Origin: Chitinophagales bacterium
GTDB taxonomy: Bacteria > Bacteroidota > Bacteroidia > Chitinophagales > UBA10324
Direction: 5' to 3'
NCBI GenBank assembly: GCA_026786335.1
Contig: JAJAYG010000404.1
Location: 1 to 9,389 of the forward strand
Length of the DNA: 9,389 nt
The notes below the pieces were generated by a model, which saw only the letters and a program-made list of their open reading frames with translations, searched no databases and was not told the DNA's origin. Positions 1 through 8,400 of the stretch are shown in pieces. How positions within the stretch are numbered: the first letter of the stretch is position 1; each line of letters begins with the position of its first letter. Both the position numbers and the translations under genes were made by a program.

Positions 1-122
1 CACCTACATGTCCAACAAAAGAAGATTGAGATTGAGAAAAATTTGGTTTTATGCATACCATTATTATTATGGCAATGCCAATGATTATTGCTTGTTTCAT
101 AAATTTTGTTTTAAGATTAAAC

Positions 123-1085
123 TCAATTGGTTTTAATAATCTTTTCAACAAAATCTTTTTCTATACCATGAAGTATTAAAAAGTAAGTACCCGCTGACAA
201 CGATGAAATATCTATTACAGCTTGGGATTGATTTGATATGTTTTGAATTAGCAAAGTGTTGCCAAGTAAGTTAACAATTAAAGCAGCGTTGATTTTTGTG
301 TTGCCAAACTCAACTATTACTTTATCATTAGACATATTTGGGGAAACAGACATTCCATTTAACTCTGATAATGATCCTGTACCATCATCTTTGCCAATGC
401 AATTCAATGAGTCAGCAGAAACACAAACCTCATCAACGAAATAATAAGCTGTAGATAAACAATGCAAAGTATCAGTGTGCGCATCGTCAAAAAAATTTCC
501 AATCACGATGTATTTATAAGCTGAATCAGCAACGAAACTTCCTGAAATTGTAATCCAGTTAATCGAGTCATCTAAAATGCTTTGAGAATAGATTTGAGCC
601 GAATTGGTTATCAATACAGATGGTAAATTATCGTCAGGCGCATTAACATAAAAAGTAGTGAACTTTGCTCCAAGATTGTTTATTGCACAGTTTCTTCCAG
701 GGTATGCTGCTAATATAACTTTCATAGAAACAAAATATTGAACGCCAACTGTAAGCAACTGCGAAAGTTGTATTCCAAAATATTCTCTTCCATTATTACC
801 TGAAGCACTTGCATTACCAGTATTAATGATTCCAGCAAAAGTATTCCCATCGAAAGCAAGTTGAAACCCCATTGCAGTATGAGGAACATTCATGGGGTAA
901 ACCGCACAGCTATTAAAATAATCAGGTGACTCTTTGAATGACATCCAACCTATTGCATGATCAATTTGTGAAAGTGTTGTAGGGCAATCAGAATACTCCT
1001 CAAAACTTGGATTAGGTACTAAGTTTTGCGCCACAACATTGAGCACAGCTATTGAAAAAATAATGTATTGTAAAAAAAACTTCAT
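123..1085 (-). CDS. Secreted protein with T9SS type A C-terminal sorting domain
   Basis: This is a 320-residue exported protein of Bacteroidota type; its substrate or partner is unknown. Residues 1-20 form a Sec signal peptide (hydrophobic core IIFSIAVL, likely cleavage after VVAQ). The mature start NLVPNPSFEE, then GW at 46-47 and PDYFN at 54-58, is an N-terminal module common in Bacteroidota surface proteins; residues 21-225 look like a beta-sandwich, possibly carbohydrate-binding-like (inference). Residues about 246-320 match a T9SS type A sorting domain: SVSPN opening (usually SVYPNP; here PNM), a NLLGN turn, IDISSLSAGTYFL, and a lysine-rich end at KIIKTN. The protein is therefore predicted to cross the inner membrane by Sec and the outer membrane by T9SS, with the tail removed. 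ATG at 1083-1085 directly precedes the signal peptide. A weak -7-like TAAATTTA lies at 1122-1129. Secretion class is confident; function is not. Confidence 0.88.
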   Translation of the reverse strand: MKFFLQYIIFSIAVLNVVAQNLVPNPSFEEYSDCPTTLSQIDHAIGWMSFKESPDYFNSCAVYPMNVPHTAMGFQLAFDGNTFAGIINTGNASASGNNGREYFGIQLSQLLTVGVQYFVSMKVILAAYPGRNCAINNLGAKFTTFYVNAPDDNLPSVLITNSAQIYSQSILDDSINWITISGSFVADSAYKYIVIGNFFDDAHTDTLHCLSTAYYFVDEVCVSADSLNCIGKDDGTGSLSELNGMSVSPNMSNDKVIVEFGNTKINAALIVNLLGNTLLIQNISNQSQAVIDISSLSAGTYFLILHGIEKDFVEKIIKTN

Positions 1086-1164
1086 GGTTCAAAAAAGATT
1101 TAGTTGTTTAATGCTCCACAATAAATTTATAATCGAAGAGTAAGTTTTTGAAAGCGGCTATGTA

Positions 1165-1461
1165 TCATTTACCTCTGCCATCCAAGAGAGGCAAAAACTT
1201 AAACGGTTTTATAACGGCTCTTGCCAAGCACTCGGTGTTTAAGCAAGATGCAGTGCAGTTTGTGAGCCGGTGAGTTTTATTTGTTTTTAAAATCGCATAA
1301 AATAAATTGCACTTTCCCTGCCATTGGCGGTCGTGCATTCGTATAAATTTAAAGTAAACGGTGGGGCTAAAAATCAGGTAAGATTTTTTAAAAGAAATTA
1401 ATTGCAATGAATTGCAACTACCTAGAAGAAAAAATAATAAGGCAAGCCATTCAGTTTTCAT
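1165..1461 (-). CDS. Doubtful 98-aa lipoprotein-like ORF
   Basis: I do not recognise this protein. The first 16 residues look like a lipoprotein signal: MKTEW, a hydrophobic LALLFFLL run, then a lipobox LGSC with Cys16. Only that part resembles a real gene start. The rest has five more cysteines, no recognisable domain and an erratic composition. The DNA under its C-terminal half is rich in inverted repeats: CCTCT/AGAGG flanking a 10-base loop (about 1174-1193), and CTTGC/GCAAG (1219-1223 with 1242-1246) enclosing an inner CAC/GTG pair. That suggests a structured or dispersed non-coding element rather than protein. No clear Bacteroidota promoter is visible upstream. It could be a genuine small lipoprotein, a lipoprotein gene whose 3' part was replaced by a repeat, or chance. 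It sits between the amidohydrolase and the T9SS-cargo gene on the same strand. Confidence 0.3.
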   Translation of the reverse strand: MKTEWLALLFFLLGSCNSLQLISFKKSYLIFSPTVYFKFIRMHDRQWQGKCNLFYAILKTNKTHRLTNCTASCLNTECLARAVIKPFKFLPLLDGRGK

Positions 1462-1523
1462 TGCTAAAATAATTTATGCAACAAACAATTAATTATATCT
1501 CACTCACAATATCTCCTGCGAAA

Positions 1524-1567
1524 GAAGTTCTTCGGACTAAAAGTTATTTCCGGCCTGCGGCGGGACT
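1524..1567. repeat. Degenerate GC-rich palindromic element
   Basis: In a very AT-rich gap this stretch holds a small hairpin with a TTCG loop (around 1527-1538) followed by GGCC-TGC-GGCGGGACT (1552-1567). The right arm GGCGGGACT would pair with AGTCCCGCC; the actual left arm keeps about six of nine of those bases. It looks like an eroded interspersed palindrome of the kind scattered through Bacteroidota intergenic DNA. A role as a weak bidirectional terminator beyond the 3' end of the amidohydrolase gene is possible but there is no adjacent T-run. The rest of 1462-1693 is AT-rich with no other supportable feature. Confidence 0.4.
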
Positions 1568-1693
1568 GACTGGTATTGATTGTAAATCTAACTGGTTTAT
1601 TTGCTTTATCAATTTTATTTTGTAAAAATAGAATTTTTGTTTACCGGCAGGTGTAATTACTTAAGAAAACTGTGTGATCAGCAGGATGCAAAA

Positions 1694-2887
1694 TCAATTT
1701 TTACCAAGAAGTTTCATCGCCATCCACGCCATCATTCCGCTGGCTATTTCAAGAGCATCTTCATCAATATTAAAGGTAGGGGTGTGAACGCTGGAAGTAA
1801 TCCCATTCTCAATATTTCCTGTGCCAATGCGATAAAAGCAGCAGGGAATTTTTTGAGAGTAGAATGCAAAATCTTCAGAAGCCATTCTTATGTCGAGGTT
1901 AACTACATTTTCTTTTCCCAAAAATTCTTCTGCAAATTGTTTTGATGCGGATGTAATTTTCTCATCGTTGATCAGGCATGGGTAGCCGGTTTCAATTTTT
2001 ATATCAATAATATTCTTTTGTTGCACAGAAAAATCTGCAACAAGTGTTTTTATTTTTTCATGAACTGTTTTTCTCCATGATTCATCCATTGTTCTCAATG
2101 TTCCGTCAATAGAAACTTCATCGGGGATCACATTGGTTGCACCATTCGCAATCACTTTCCCGAAAGCCAAAACAGTTGGAACATTTGCCTTAGAAAGTTC
2201 TGTAATTAAATTTTCTAACGCCGCTAAAAGTTTTGCAGCAATAAAAATCGGGTTCACAATATTTTTAGGTTCTGCTGCATGGCCGCCTTTTCCTTTCACC
2301 ACAATATAAATTTCATCTGCCGAAGCCATGTACATGCCGCTGCGAAAACCTGCTGTTCCAACTTTAAGAGGAGTGTAAACATGCTGCGCAATCATCGCAT
2401 CGGGCTTGGGGTTTTCGAGTACGCCATCACGAATCATGTGTGTGGCACCGCCTGGTAATTTTTCTTCGCCGGGTTGAAAAATAAATTTGATGGTTCCTTC
2501 AAATTCATTTTTTAATTCATTCAAAATTTTTAATGCACCAAGCAAAGCAGCTGAATGTACATCGTGACCACAGGCATGCATTAAGCCTTCATTCTGCGAT
2601 TTGTATTCGACATTATTTTTTTCCTGAATCGGCAATGCATCCATATCTGCACGAAGGGCAATGCATTTTTTTTCAGGATTTTTTCCTTTCAGCAAACCAA
2701 CAATTCCATAGCCGCCAATACCGGTTTGATGTTCAATTCCAAATGCTAAAAGTTTTTTTGAAATGAATGCTGCTGTCTCTTTTTCGTGAAATGAAAGTTC
2801 GGGATGCGAATGAAGATGATGACGAATCGAAATGATTTCACTCTTAGATTTTTCTGCTAGAACTTTTATTTGATCAACTTTTATCAT
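1694..2887 (-). CDS. M20 family amidohydrolase (N-acyl-amino-acid/hippurate hydrolase type)
   Basis: This is a metal-dependent amidohydrolase of 397 residues, a normal full length for the peptidase M20D / ILR1-like family. The family cleaves amide bonds of N-acyl or N-acetyl amino acids and related conjugates; the exact substrate cannot be read from sequence. Visible motifs, in order: HHLHSHPELSF (23-33); RADMDALPI (79-87); HACGHDVH (104-111), giving metal ligands Cys106 and His108; PGEE with the catalytic/metal pair Glu141-Glu142; His169 in AQH; GGHAAEP (201-207) in the lid/dimerisation domain; ASEDF (336-340); and His368 in SSVHTP. All expected metal ligands are present, so it should be active. 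No signal peptide is visible, so it is probably cytoplasmic. Start ATG at 2885-2887 gives the expected family N-terminus. It begins 59 bases after the ATPase gene stops, and may be read from the ATPase promoter. Confidence 0.93.
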   Translation of the reverse strand: MIKVDQIKVLAEKSKSEIISIRHHLHSHPELSFHEKETAAFISKKLLAFGIEHQTGIGGYGIVGLLKGKNPEKKCIALRADMDALPIQEKNNVEYKSQNEGLMHACGHDVHSAALLGALKILNELKNEFEGTIKFIFQPGEEKLPGGATHMIRDGVLENPKPDAMIAQHVYTPLKVGTAGFRSGMYMASADEIYIVVKGKGGHAAEPKNIVNPIFIAAKLLAALENLITELSKANVPTVLAFGKVIANGATNVIPDEVSIDGTLRTMDESWRKTVHEKIKTLVADFSVQQKNIIDIKIETGYPCLINDEKITSASKQFAEEFLGKENVVNLDIRMASEDFAFYSQKIPCCFYRIGTGNIENGITSSVHTPTFNIDEDALEIASGMMAWMAMKLLGKN

Positions 2888-2946
2888 TTGACATTATTAA
2901 GGTTGGTGGTATAAATTAAAATCATTTAAGAGCAGTGAAAAAAATT

Positions 2947-4128
2947 TCAAAAAATATTTCCACCCCAAACATAGTCGGTGAATTTCGGATTTGTAAAATT
3001 CTTTCCAACCAAAATCTGTTTCTTAATTCCAATAGAAGAGGCGATGCGTTTTAAATTAAGAACATCTGTTGGTGAAGGTGATTCTTTTACTTCCACTGCA
3101 ATTTTTTCATCTAAAATAAAGTCAATTTCCTGCCCCGATTTTTTAGCATAGTAATTTAGTTTCCCCAGTTGCAGCAGTTGATTCGCAACAGCATTCTCGA
3201 AGAGTGCCCCTGAATTATGATGCTGAAGAACAGTGAGCAAACCAGTGTCGGCAAAGTAAAGTTTTTGTTGCAGCGCAATTTCGCGATCAATGTTTTTTGT
3301 AAATGGAGAGAGCAGATGAATGAAATAAGTTTGTTGGAGAAATTGTAAATAGATTTTTATTTGCTTGCGATGGATACCACTGATCCCCGATAGTTTTGTG
3401 AAGTCAACTTTATTTCCTGCTCTTGGTGCAAGCAATCTAATCAGTTTGTAAAGTTCTTCTGTTGCTTCAAAATCCGAAATAAGTTTAATGTCTAATTCTA
3501 TGTAGGCATTGATGATGTCATTAAGATATGCGATTCGGTCTTCATTGTTATCACTGAGTGCTACCTCCGGAAATCCGCCAAACTTTACAAACTCGCTGTA
3601 TAATTGTTTGTAGCGCTGATAAAAAGAATTATTGATTTTCTTCAATGAGAACTCCGAAAACGTTTTGATATTTATTTCTTTGAAACTAAGAAACTCCCTG
3701 AAACTTAGTGGGTACATTTCAAAAATGCGCTTACGGCCTGCTAAACTTTCGCTGAAGCGGTTCTTAATATAAAATGAACTGCTGCCTGTAACAATAAACT
3801 TAATGTTGAAACTATCATATAAATGTTTCAGCACGCTTGTAATGTTTGGTACCAATTGAATTTCGTCGAGCGCGATGTAACTTTTCTTCTTTAGGTCAAT
3901 CCCTTCTGCAATCAGGGATTGTTCTATATCGTGGTAATTTGATTGATTAAAAAGATAGCGATTCTCAATGCGTTCAAGATCTAAAAATAATTTATTATCG
4001 CTTTTGATGGTGCTTAGCAGATGTTTAACCGCAGTGGTTTTACCTACTCTCCTCATTCCTGTTATTACAGTGATTAATTTATTACTCAGGTGGTTTTCAA
4101 GAGCCGCATTAATATTTCTTTGAGCCAT
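2947..4128 (-). CDS. AAA-family ATPase with DUF4143 C-terminal domain
   Basis: This 393-residue protein has the AAA_14 plus DUF4143 architecture, widespread and often horizontally transferred in bacteria, with no settled function. Walker A is G24-MRRVGKTT; Walker B is IALDE with Asp88-Glu89; TGSSS at 114-118 is the sensor-1-like segment; LAGR (129-132) and YPLSFREF (139-146) are typical of the family. The middle (about 225-275) resembles a winged-helix region. The C-terminal part contains FADTGLL (292-298), Glu311, EIDF with Glu334 and Asp336, and VEVK with Glu346 and Lys348, a spacing like a PD-(D/E)xK nuclease core. Nuclease activity is inference only. No signal peptide or membrane segment is seen. 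ATG at 4126-4128 lies just downstream of an exact Bacteroidota promoter, which supports this start and independent expression. There is no adjacent toxin, transposase or defence gene. Confidence 0.92.
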   Translation of the reverse strand: MAQRNINAALENHLSNKLITVITGMRRVGKTTAVKHLLSTIKSDNKLFLDLERIENRYLFNQSNYHDIEQSLIAEGIDLKKKSYIALDEIQLVPNITSVLKHLYDSFNIKFIVTGSSSFYIKNRFSESLAGRKRIFEMYPLSFREFLSFKEINIKTFSEFSLKKINNSFYQRYKQLYSEFVKFGGFPEVALSDNNEDRIAYLNDIINAYIELDIKLISDFEATEELYKLIRLLAPRAGNKVDFTKLSGISGIHRKQIKIYLQFLQQTYFIHLLSPFTKNIDREIALQQKLYFADTGLLTVLQHHNSGALFENAVANQLLQLGKLNYYAKKSGQEIDFILDEKIAVEVKESPSPTDVLNLKRIASSIGIKKQILVGKNFTNPKFTDYVWGGNIF

Positions 4129-4147
4129 AAAGTATTACTTAACGGCA

Positions 4148-4178
4148 CAAATATAGCCAAATAGTTTTGATCAACAAA
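4148..4178 (-). promoter_or_regulatory. Bacteroidota-type promoter for the AAA ATPase gene
   Basis: Read on the minus strand, TTTG (4175-4178) is followed by 19 bases and TATATTTG (4148-4155). This matches the Bacteroidota primary sigma consensus TTTG-N19-21-TAnnTTTG at every fixed position. The start codon is 20 bases beyond the -7 box, implying a very short leader. An inverted repeat overlaps the -33 box. Confidence 0.75.
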
Positions 4179-4189
4179 TTCCGGTTGAT
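4170..4189. repeat. Inverted repeat ATCAAC/GTTGAT over the -33 box
   Basis: ATCAAC at 4170-4175 pairs with GTTGAT at 4184-4189 around an 8-base spacer. The left arm overlaps the TTTG -33 box of the ATPase promoter by one base and the spacer covers the rest of that box. It could be an operator half-site pair, or a weak hairpin 40-60 bases downstream of the SPOR gene. Six-base arms may also occur by chance in AT-rich DNA. Confidence 0.3.
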
Positions 4190-4228
4190 TGGCCTAAAGG
4201 GCTTGTTTTCATTGTAACTAAACAATGA

Positions 4229-4621
4229 TTACCAAGTTACCCCTTCCACAATAATTTTATCGGGCACCACAAAAGCAGAGGAGAAATAAACTCTTGCTTC
4301 AATACAAAACTGATCTGCTTCGGCTCTTGTACTAAAATCACCTGTGCGCAGTTTGAATTGCGGTGCAGCGTATTGAACGTAAGCCGGAACCTCGGGATAT
4401 TGTTGAAGAAATGTTGCCTTCATGGTGAGTAGTGTCTGGCGATTGTTGTTGGTTGCCAATTGAATTCTGTATCCGTTTACCTGTCTGTTCCCTTTTGCTA
4501 ATGTGCTATAGAGATTGAGCGCGCGTTGAATAGAAGAATCCTGCACAATCAAAATTTGTCCTTGCTGTGAAAATGCAACGGAGGGAAAAATTAAAATAAA
4601 AATGACGAACCACTTTTTCAT
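4229..4621 (-). CDS. Small exported SPOR-like domain protein
   Basis: This protein of 130 residues has a Sec signal peptide at 1-18 (MKKW, hydrophobic FVIFILIFPSVAF, likely cleavage at AFS-Q). After a short linker, residues about 48-126 look like a single SPOR-type fold: an opening beta-strand GYRIQLAT, a helix with the RQTLL...FLQQYP segment, a strand around PAYVQY, the characteristic FKLRTGDF (89-96), a helix STRAEADQFC, and a closing strand AFVVPDKI. SPOR domains bind denuded peptidoglycan glycan strands; here periplasmic cell-wall association is inferred. The length is minimal, so it is essentially signal plus domain. The gene starts 59 bases after the end of deoC on the same strand and could share its transcript. 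ATG at 4619-4621 is chosen because it opens the signal peptide. Confidence 0.82.
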   Translation of the reverse strand: MKKWFVIFILIFPSVAFSQQGQILIVQDSSIQRALNLYSTLAKGNRQVNGYRIQLATNNNRQTLLTMKATFLQQYPEVPAYVQYAAPQFKLRTGDFSTRAEADQFCIEARVYFSSAFVVPDKIIVEGVTW

Positions 4622-4680
4622 TTCAATGCAATAGTAAAAAGAATTTAGCAGAGCGAGATGCGTTTTTATCGCAGCAAATT

Positions 4681-5337
4681 TTATTTTCCGATAATGGTGA
4701 GTGATGAAGAAGTTCCGATGCGATCTGCACCCGCATTGATTATTGCAATTGCCTGTTCTCTGGTTTTTATTCCGCCCGATGCTTTTATTTTTATTTGGGG
4801 AGGAAGAAGTTTTCTCAGCAATTCAATCACTTCAACAGTTGCACCACCGCCATTAAAGCCGGTGGAGGTTTTTACAAAATCAACTTCTGCTTTTACTGCA
4901 AGCTCACAGCACTGTTTTATTTGTTTTTCATTTAACAAAGCAGTTTCAATAATCCACTTTACCTGTTTGCTTTTTAAGTGAGCGATTTGAGTGATGCTTT
5001 CAATTTCATGGAACAAAGTTTTTTCATTACCCGAAAAAAAAGCAGCAAGATTGATTACTACATCCAGTTCATCTGCGCCATCTTCCATAGCTCGCTTTGC
5101 TTCTTCAACTTTGATCAATGAATTATTATAGCCCAAAGGAAAACCAATTACTGTTGCGAGTTTTACTTTGCTTCCGCTTAAAAATTCTTTTACTATTGAA
5201 ACAAAATAGGGTGGCACACAAACAGCGACGAAATTGTTTTCAACTGCTTCACTGCAGAGGATTTTTATTTTTTCTGTTGTTGTGTCGGGCTTTAAAAGTG
5301 TGTGATCAATTTTGGAAGCAATATCTTTTGTCTCCAT
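4681..5337 (-). CDS. deoC: Deoxyribose-phosphate aldolase
   Basis: DeoC reversibly cleaves 2-deoxy-D-ribose 5-phosphate to acetaldehyde and glyceraldehyde 3-phosphate, the last step of deoxynucleoside catabolism, in the cytoplasm. From the ATG at 5335-5337 it is 218 residues, typical of the short bacterial class. Family motifs are IDHTLLKP (10-17), ELDVVIN with Asp92, VKTSTGF with Lys156 as the Schiff-base lysine, KASGGIK with Lys185 as the activating lysine, and RIGTSS at the phosphate site. All catalytic residues are present. An in-frame TTG at 5371-5373 would add 12 residues, but family proteins begin close to this ATG and a purine-rich GAAGAAAAA precedes it. It starts 71 bases after the secA stop codon, so read-through from secA or a weak own promoter are both possible. 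No other nucleoside-catabolism genes are in the window. Confidence 0.95.
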   Translation of the reverse strand: METKDIASKIDHTLLKPDTTTEKIKILCSEAVENNFVAVCVPPYFVSIVKEFLSGSKVKLATVIGFPLGYNNSLIKVEEAKRAMEDGADELDVVINLAAFFSGNEKTLFHEIESITQIAHLKSKQVKWIIETALLNEKQIKQCCELAVKAEVDFVKTSTGFNGGGATVEVIELLRKLLPPQIKIKASGGIKTREQAIAIINAGADRIGTSSSLTIIGK

Positions 5338-5408
5338 AAATTTTTCTTCAGATGTTGAATAATGAAATAACAAACCGACTACTTTCTTACATATTTAAAT
5401 CATTCATC

Positions 5409-8400
5409 TCACACTTCCTTCCCATGGCAATTCTTATATTTCTTTCCACTACCACAGGGGCATTGATCGTTTCTTCCAACCTTAGGTCCCACACGAATGG
5501 GTTCTAATTTTTTCTGCTCTTCCTGCTCACCATTTTGTTGCTCGCCATTTACATTGCTATTAACGGGTGCTTTCATTTCGGCGCCACGTCCTTCACGCAT
5601 GCGGCTGTAATCAGTGCGCTCTGTCTTTTGCGCTGTGTTAACTCTCTGCTGACCTTGCTGATCGGGCAATGTTGCTTTGCAAAGGAATGAAACCACATCG
5701 CGGTTTACTTCACCCAGCATCTTTTTAAAAAGACCAAATGCTTCGAACTTGTAAATGAGCAACGGATCTTTTTGTTCATACACCGCACCCTGCACTGCCT
5801 GCTTCAATTCATCCATTTCACGCAAGTGATTTTTCCATGCTTCATCAATTATCGAAAGTGAAATTCCTTTTTCAAATGCATGCACAACTTCTTTTCCCTT
5901 GCTCTCAAATGATTTTTTGAGATTGCAGATTACCTGAATTCCTTTGATGCCATCAGTAAAAGGAATCACAATGTTCTCGATGGTTTCCCCGCGTGTCTCA
6001 TACAAATCTTTGATCACAGGCAAAACACTTTCGGCAAGGTGTTGCATTTTTCTTTGATACACAGCTGTTGTTTCTTCAAATAACCGGTGCGCTAACTCAC
6101 TTGCTTTTTCGGTCTTCAAATCATCGGCAGTAATTTTTGTATCGGTTGAAAAGAAACGAATCACATCGAGTTTGAATGCATCGTAATTATCGGTGCCTGC
6201 ATATTCATTCACAATTTCATCACCGAGATCAAATACCATGTTGTTGAGATCATAACTCAGGCGATCGCCAAACAATGCATGTCGGCGTTTTTTGTAGATC
6301 ACTTCGCGCTGCGCATTCATTACATCATCATACTCCAGCAATCTTTTGCGGATGCCGTAATTATTTTCTTCGATTTTTTTCTGTGCGCGCTCAATTGATT
6401 TGGTGATCATTGAATGCTGAATCACTTCACCTTCTTTATAACCGAAGCGATCCATAATCCCTGCGATGCGATCACTGCCAAAGAGGCGCATGAGATCATC
6501 TTCCAATGAAACATAAAATAAAGAGGAACCGGGATCGCCCTGTCTTCCTGCACGACCGCGTAACTGGCGATCAACTCTTCGTGCTTCATGCCTTTCAGTT
6601 CCAATAATTGCAAGGCCACCTTTTTCTTTTACTGCGGGAGCGAGTTTAATATCTGTACCGCGACCGGCCATGTTTGTTGCAATTGTTACTGCGCCGGGCT
6701 GCCCTGCTTCGGCAACTACTTCCGCTTCACGCTGGTGTTGTTTTGCATTGAGCACATTGTGTTTTACACCTTTCAGTTTCAGCATTCTGCTCAGCAATTC
6801 CGAAACTTCCACTGATGTTGTTCCAACCAAAATCGCTCTTCCTTCATTCTGTAATTTTTCAATTTCATCAATCGCGAATTTGTATTTCTCGCGTTTGGTT
6901 TTATACACCATATCCTCAGTGTCTTTTCTAACGAGGCCTACATTGGTGGGAATTACAATTACATCTAATTTATAAATCTGCCACAATTCGCCGGCTTCGG
7001 TTTCGGCGGTACCCGTCATCCCGCAAAGTTTGTGATACATGCGGAAATAATTTTGCAGTGTAACAGTGGCAAATGTTTGTGTGGCTGCCTCCACCTTCAC
7101 ATTTTCTTTTGCTTCAATTGCCTGGTGTAATCCATCACTGTATCTTCTTCCATCGAGGATACGACCGGTTTGTTCATCCACAATTTTTACTTTGCCATCC
7201 ATCACCACGTACTCATCATCTTTTTCGAAAAGTGTATATGCTTTTAACAATTGTTGCACTGTGTGTATGCGCTCACTCTTGATGGAGAAATCTGCCATCA
7301 ACTGATCTTTGCGTATTAATTTTTCTTCAGCCGGAATATCTAACTTTTCAATCTCGGCAATCATGGCACCTACATCGGGCAACACAAAAAAACTTTTGTC
7401 TTCACCGCCTTCAGTAATCAATTCAATTCCCTTCTCTGCTAAATCAACCTGATTATTTTTTTCATCAATGGTGAAATACAATTCGGCATCTGCTTTAGGC
7501 ATTTCTTTTTGACTATCGGCGAGGTGATACGATTCCGATTTGAGCATGATGGCTTTGTTGCCTTCTTCACTTAAATATTTTACAACGTTACCGTACTTGG
7601 GCATTCCGCGATTGGCACGCAACAATGCAAGCCCGCCTTCGGTAGGTCCGGCTTTTCCTGCATCAATTAATTTTTTTGCTTCCTGCATAAATTGATTCAC
7701 TGCACGCTTTTGCGCATCTACCAATTTTTGCACTCTTGGTTTTAATTCATGAAACTGCTGATCTTCTCCTTTTGGAACAGGCCCCGAAATAATCAGCGGT
7801 GTTCTTGCATCATCAATCAACACAGAGTCAACCTCATCCACCATTGCATAATGCAGCTTGCGCTGCACGAGTTCTTCTTTTGAGCGGCTCATATTATCAC
7901 GCAAATAATCGAAGCCGAATTCATTGTTTGTTCCGTAAGTGATGTCGCAGTTGTAAGCATTGCGGCGTTCGATTGTATGCGGCTGATAGTTATCGATACA
8001 ATCTACAGTTACACCAAGAAATTGAAACAGCGGACCATTCCATTCACAGTCGCGACGGCTGAGGTAATCGTTTACAGTAACCAAATGAACGCCGAGACCA
8101 GTGAGCGCATTCAGGTAGACTGGTAAAGTTGAGACCAGTGTTTTTCCTTCACCGGTTGCCATCTCAGCAATTTTGCCCTGATGAAGAACTATTCCGCCCA
8201 ATAACTGCACATTATAATGGATCATTTTCCATTGCACAGGAATGCCGCGCACGAGCCAAGTATTGCTGTAGATTGCATTGTTGCCATCAATGGTTACAAA
8301 ATCTTTTTTGGCTGCAAATTCTCTGTCGAGGTCTGTTGCTGTTACAGTAATGGTTTCATTTTCTGTAAAGCGCTTTGCAGTTTCTTTCATTATTGCGAAT

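Noticed and set aside
2..136. A plus-strand frame open from the left edge, possibly the tail of another gene.
   Set aside because: The translation is rich in Tyr, Arg and Lys with no recognisable motif, and it overlaps the T9SS-cargo stop region. An open run of 44 codons at an edge is not evidence of a gene.
51..179. A 42-codon plus-strand ORF with a hydrophobic stretch (MHTIIIMAMPMII), overlapping the 3' end of the T9SS-cargo gene antisense.
   Set aside because: Too short, no ribosome binding site or promoter, and nearly half overlaps a well-supported gene. AT-rich DNA easily encodes hydrophobic runs.
1219..1260. Possible integron attC-like site, because of nested inverted repeats around GTGTTTAAGC.
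   Set aside because: No matching core sites of the GTTRRRY/RYYYAAC type are seen at the arm ends, and there is no integrase or cassette array.
2947..4128. AAA/DUF4143 gene as part of a defence or toxin-antitoxin system.
   Set aside because: Neighbours are a SPOR protein and an M20 hydrolase; there is no partner toxin, methylase, recombinase or boundary repeat.
5338..5373. A 12-residue N-terminal extension of deoC from a TTG start.
   Set aside because: The extension lacks family similarity; the ATG at 5335-5337 gives the usual DeoC N-terminus and has purine-rich sequence in front.
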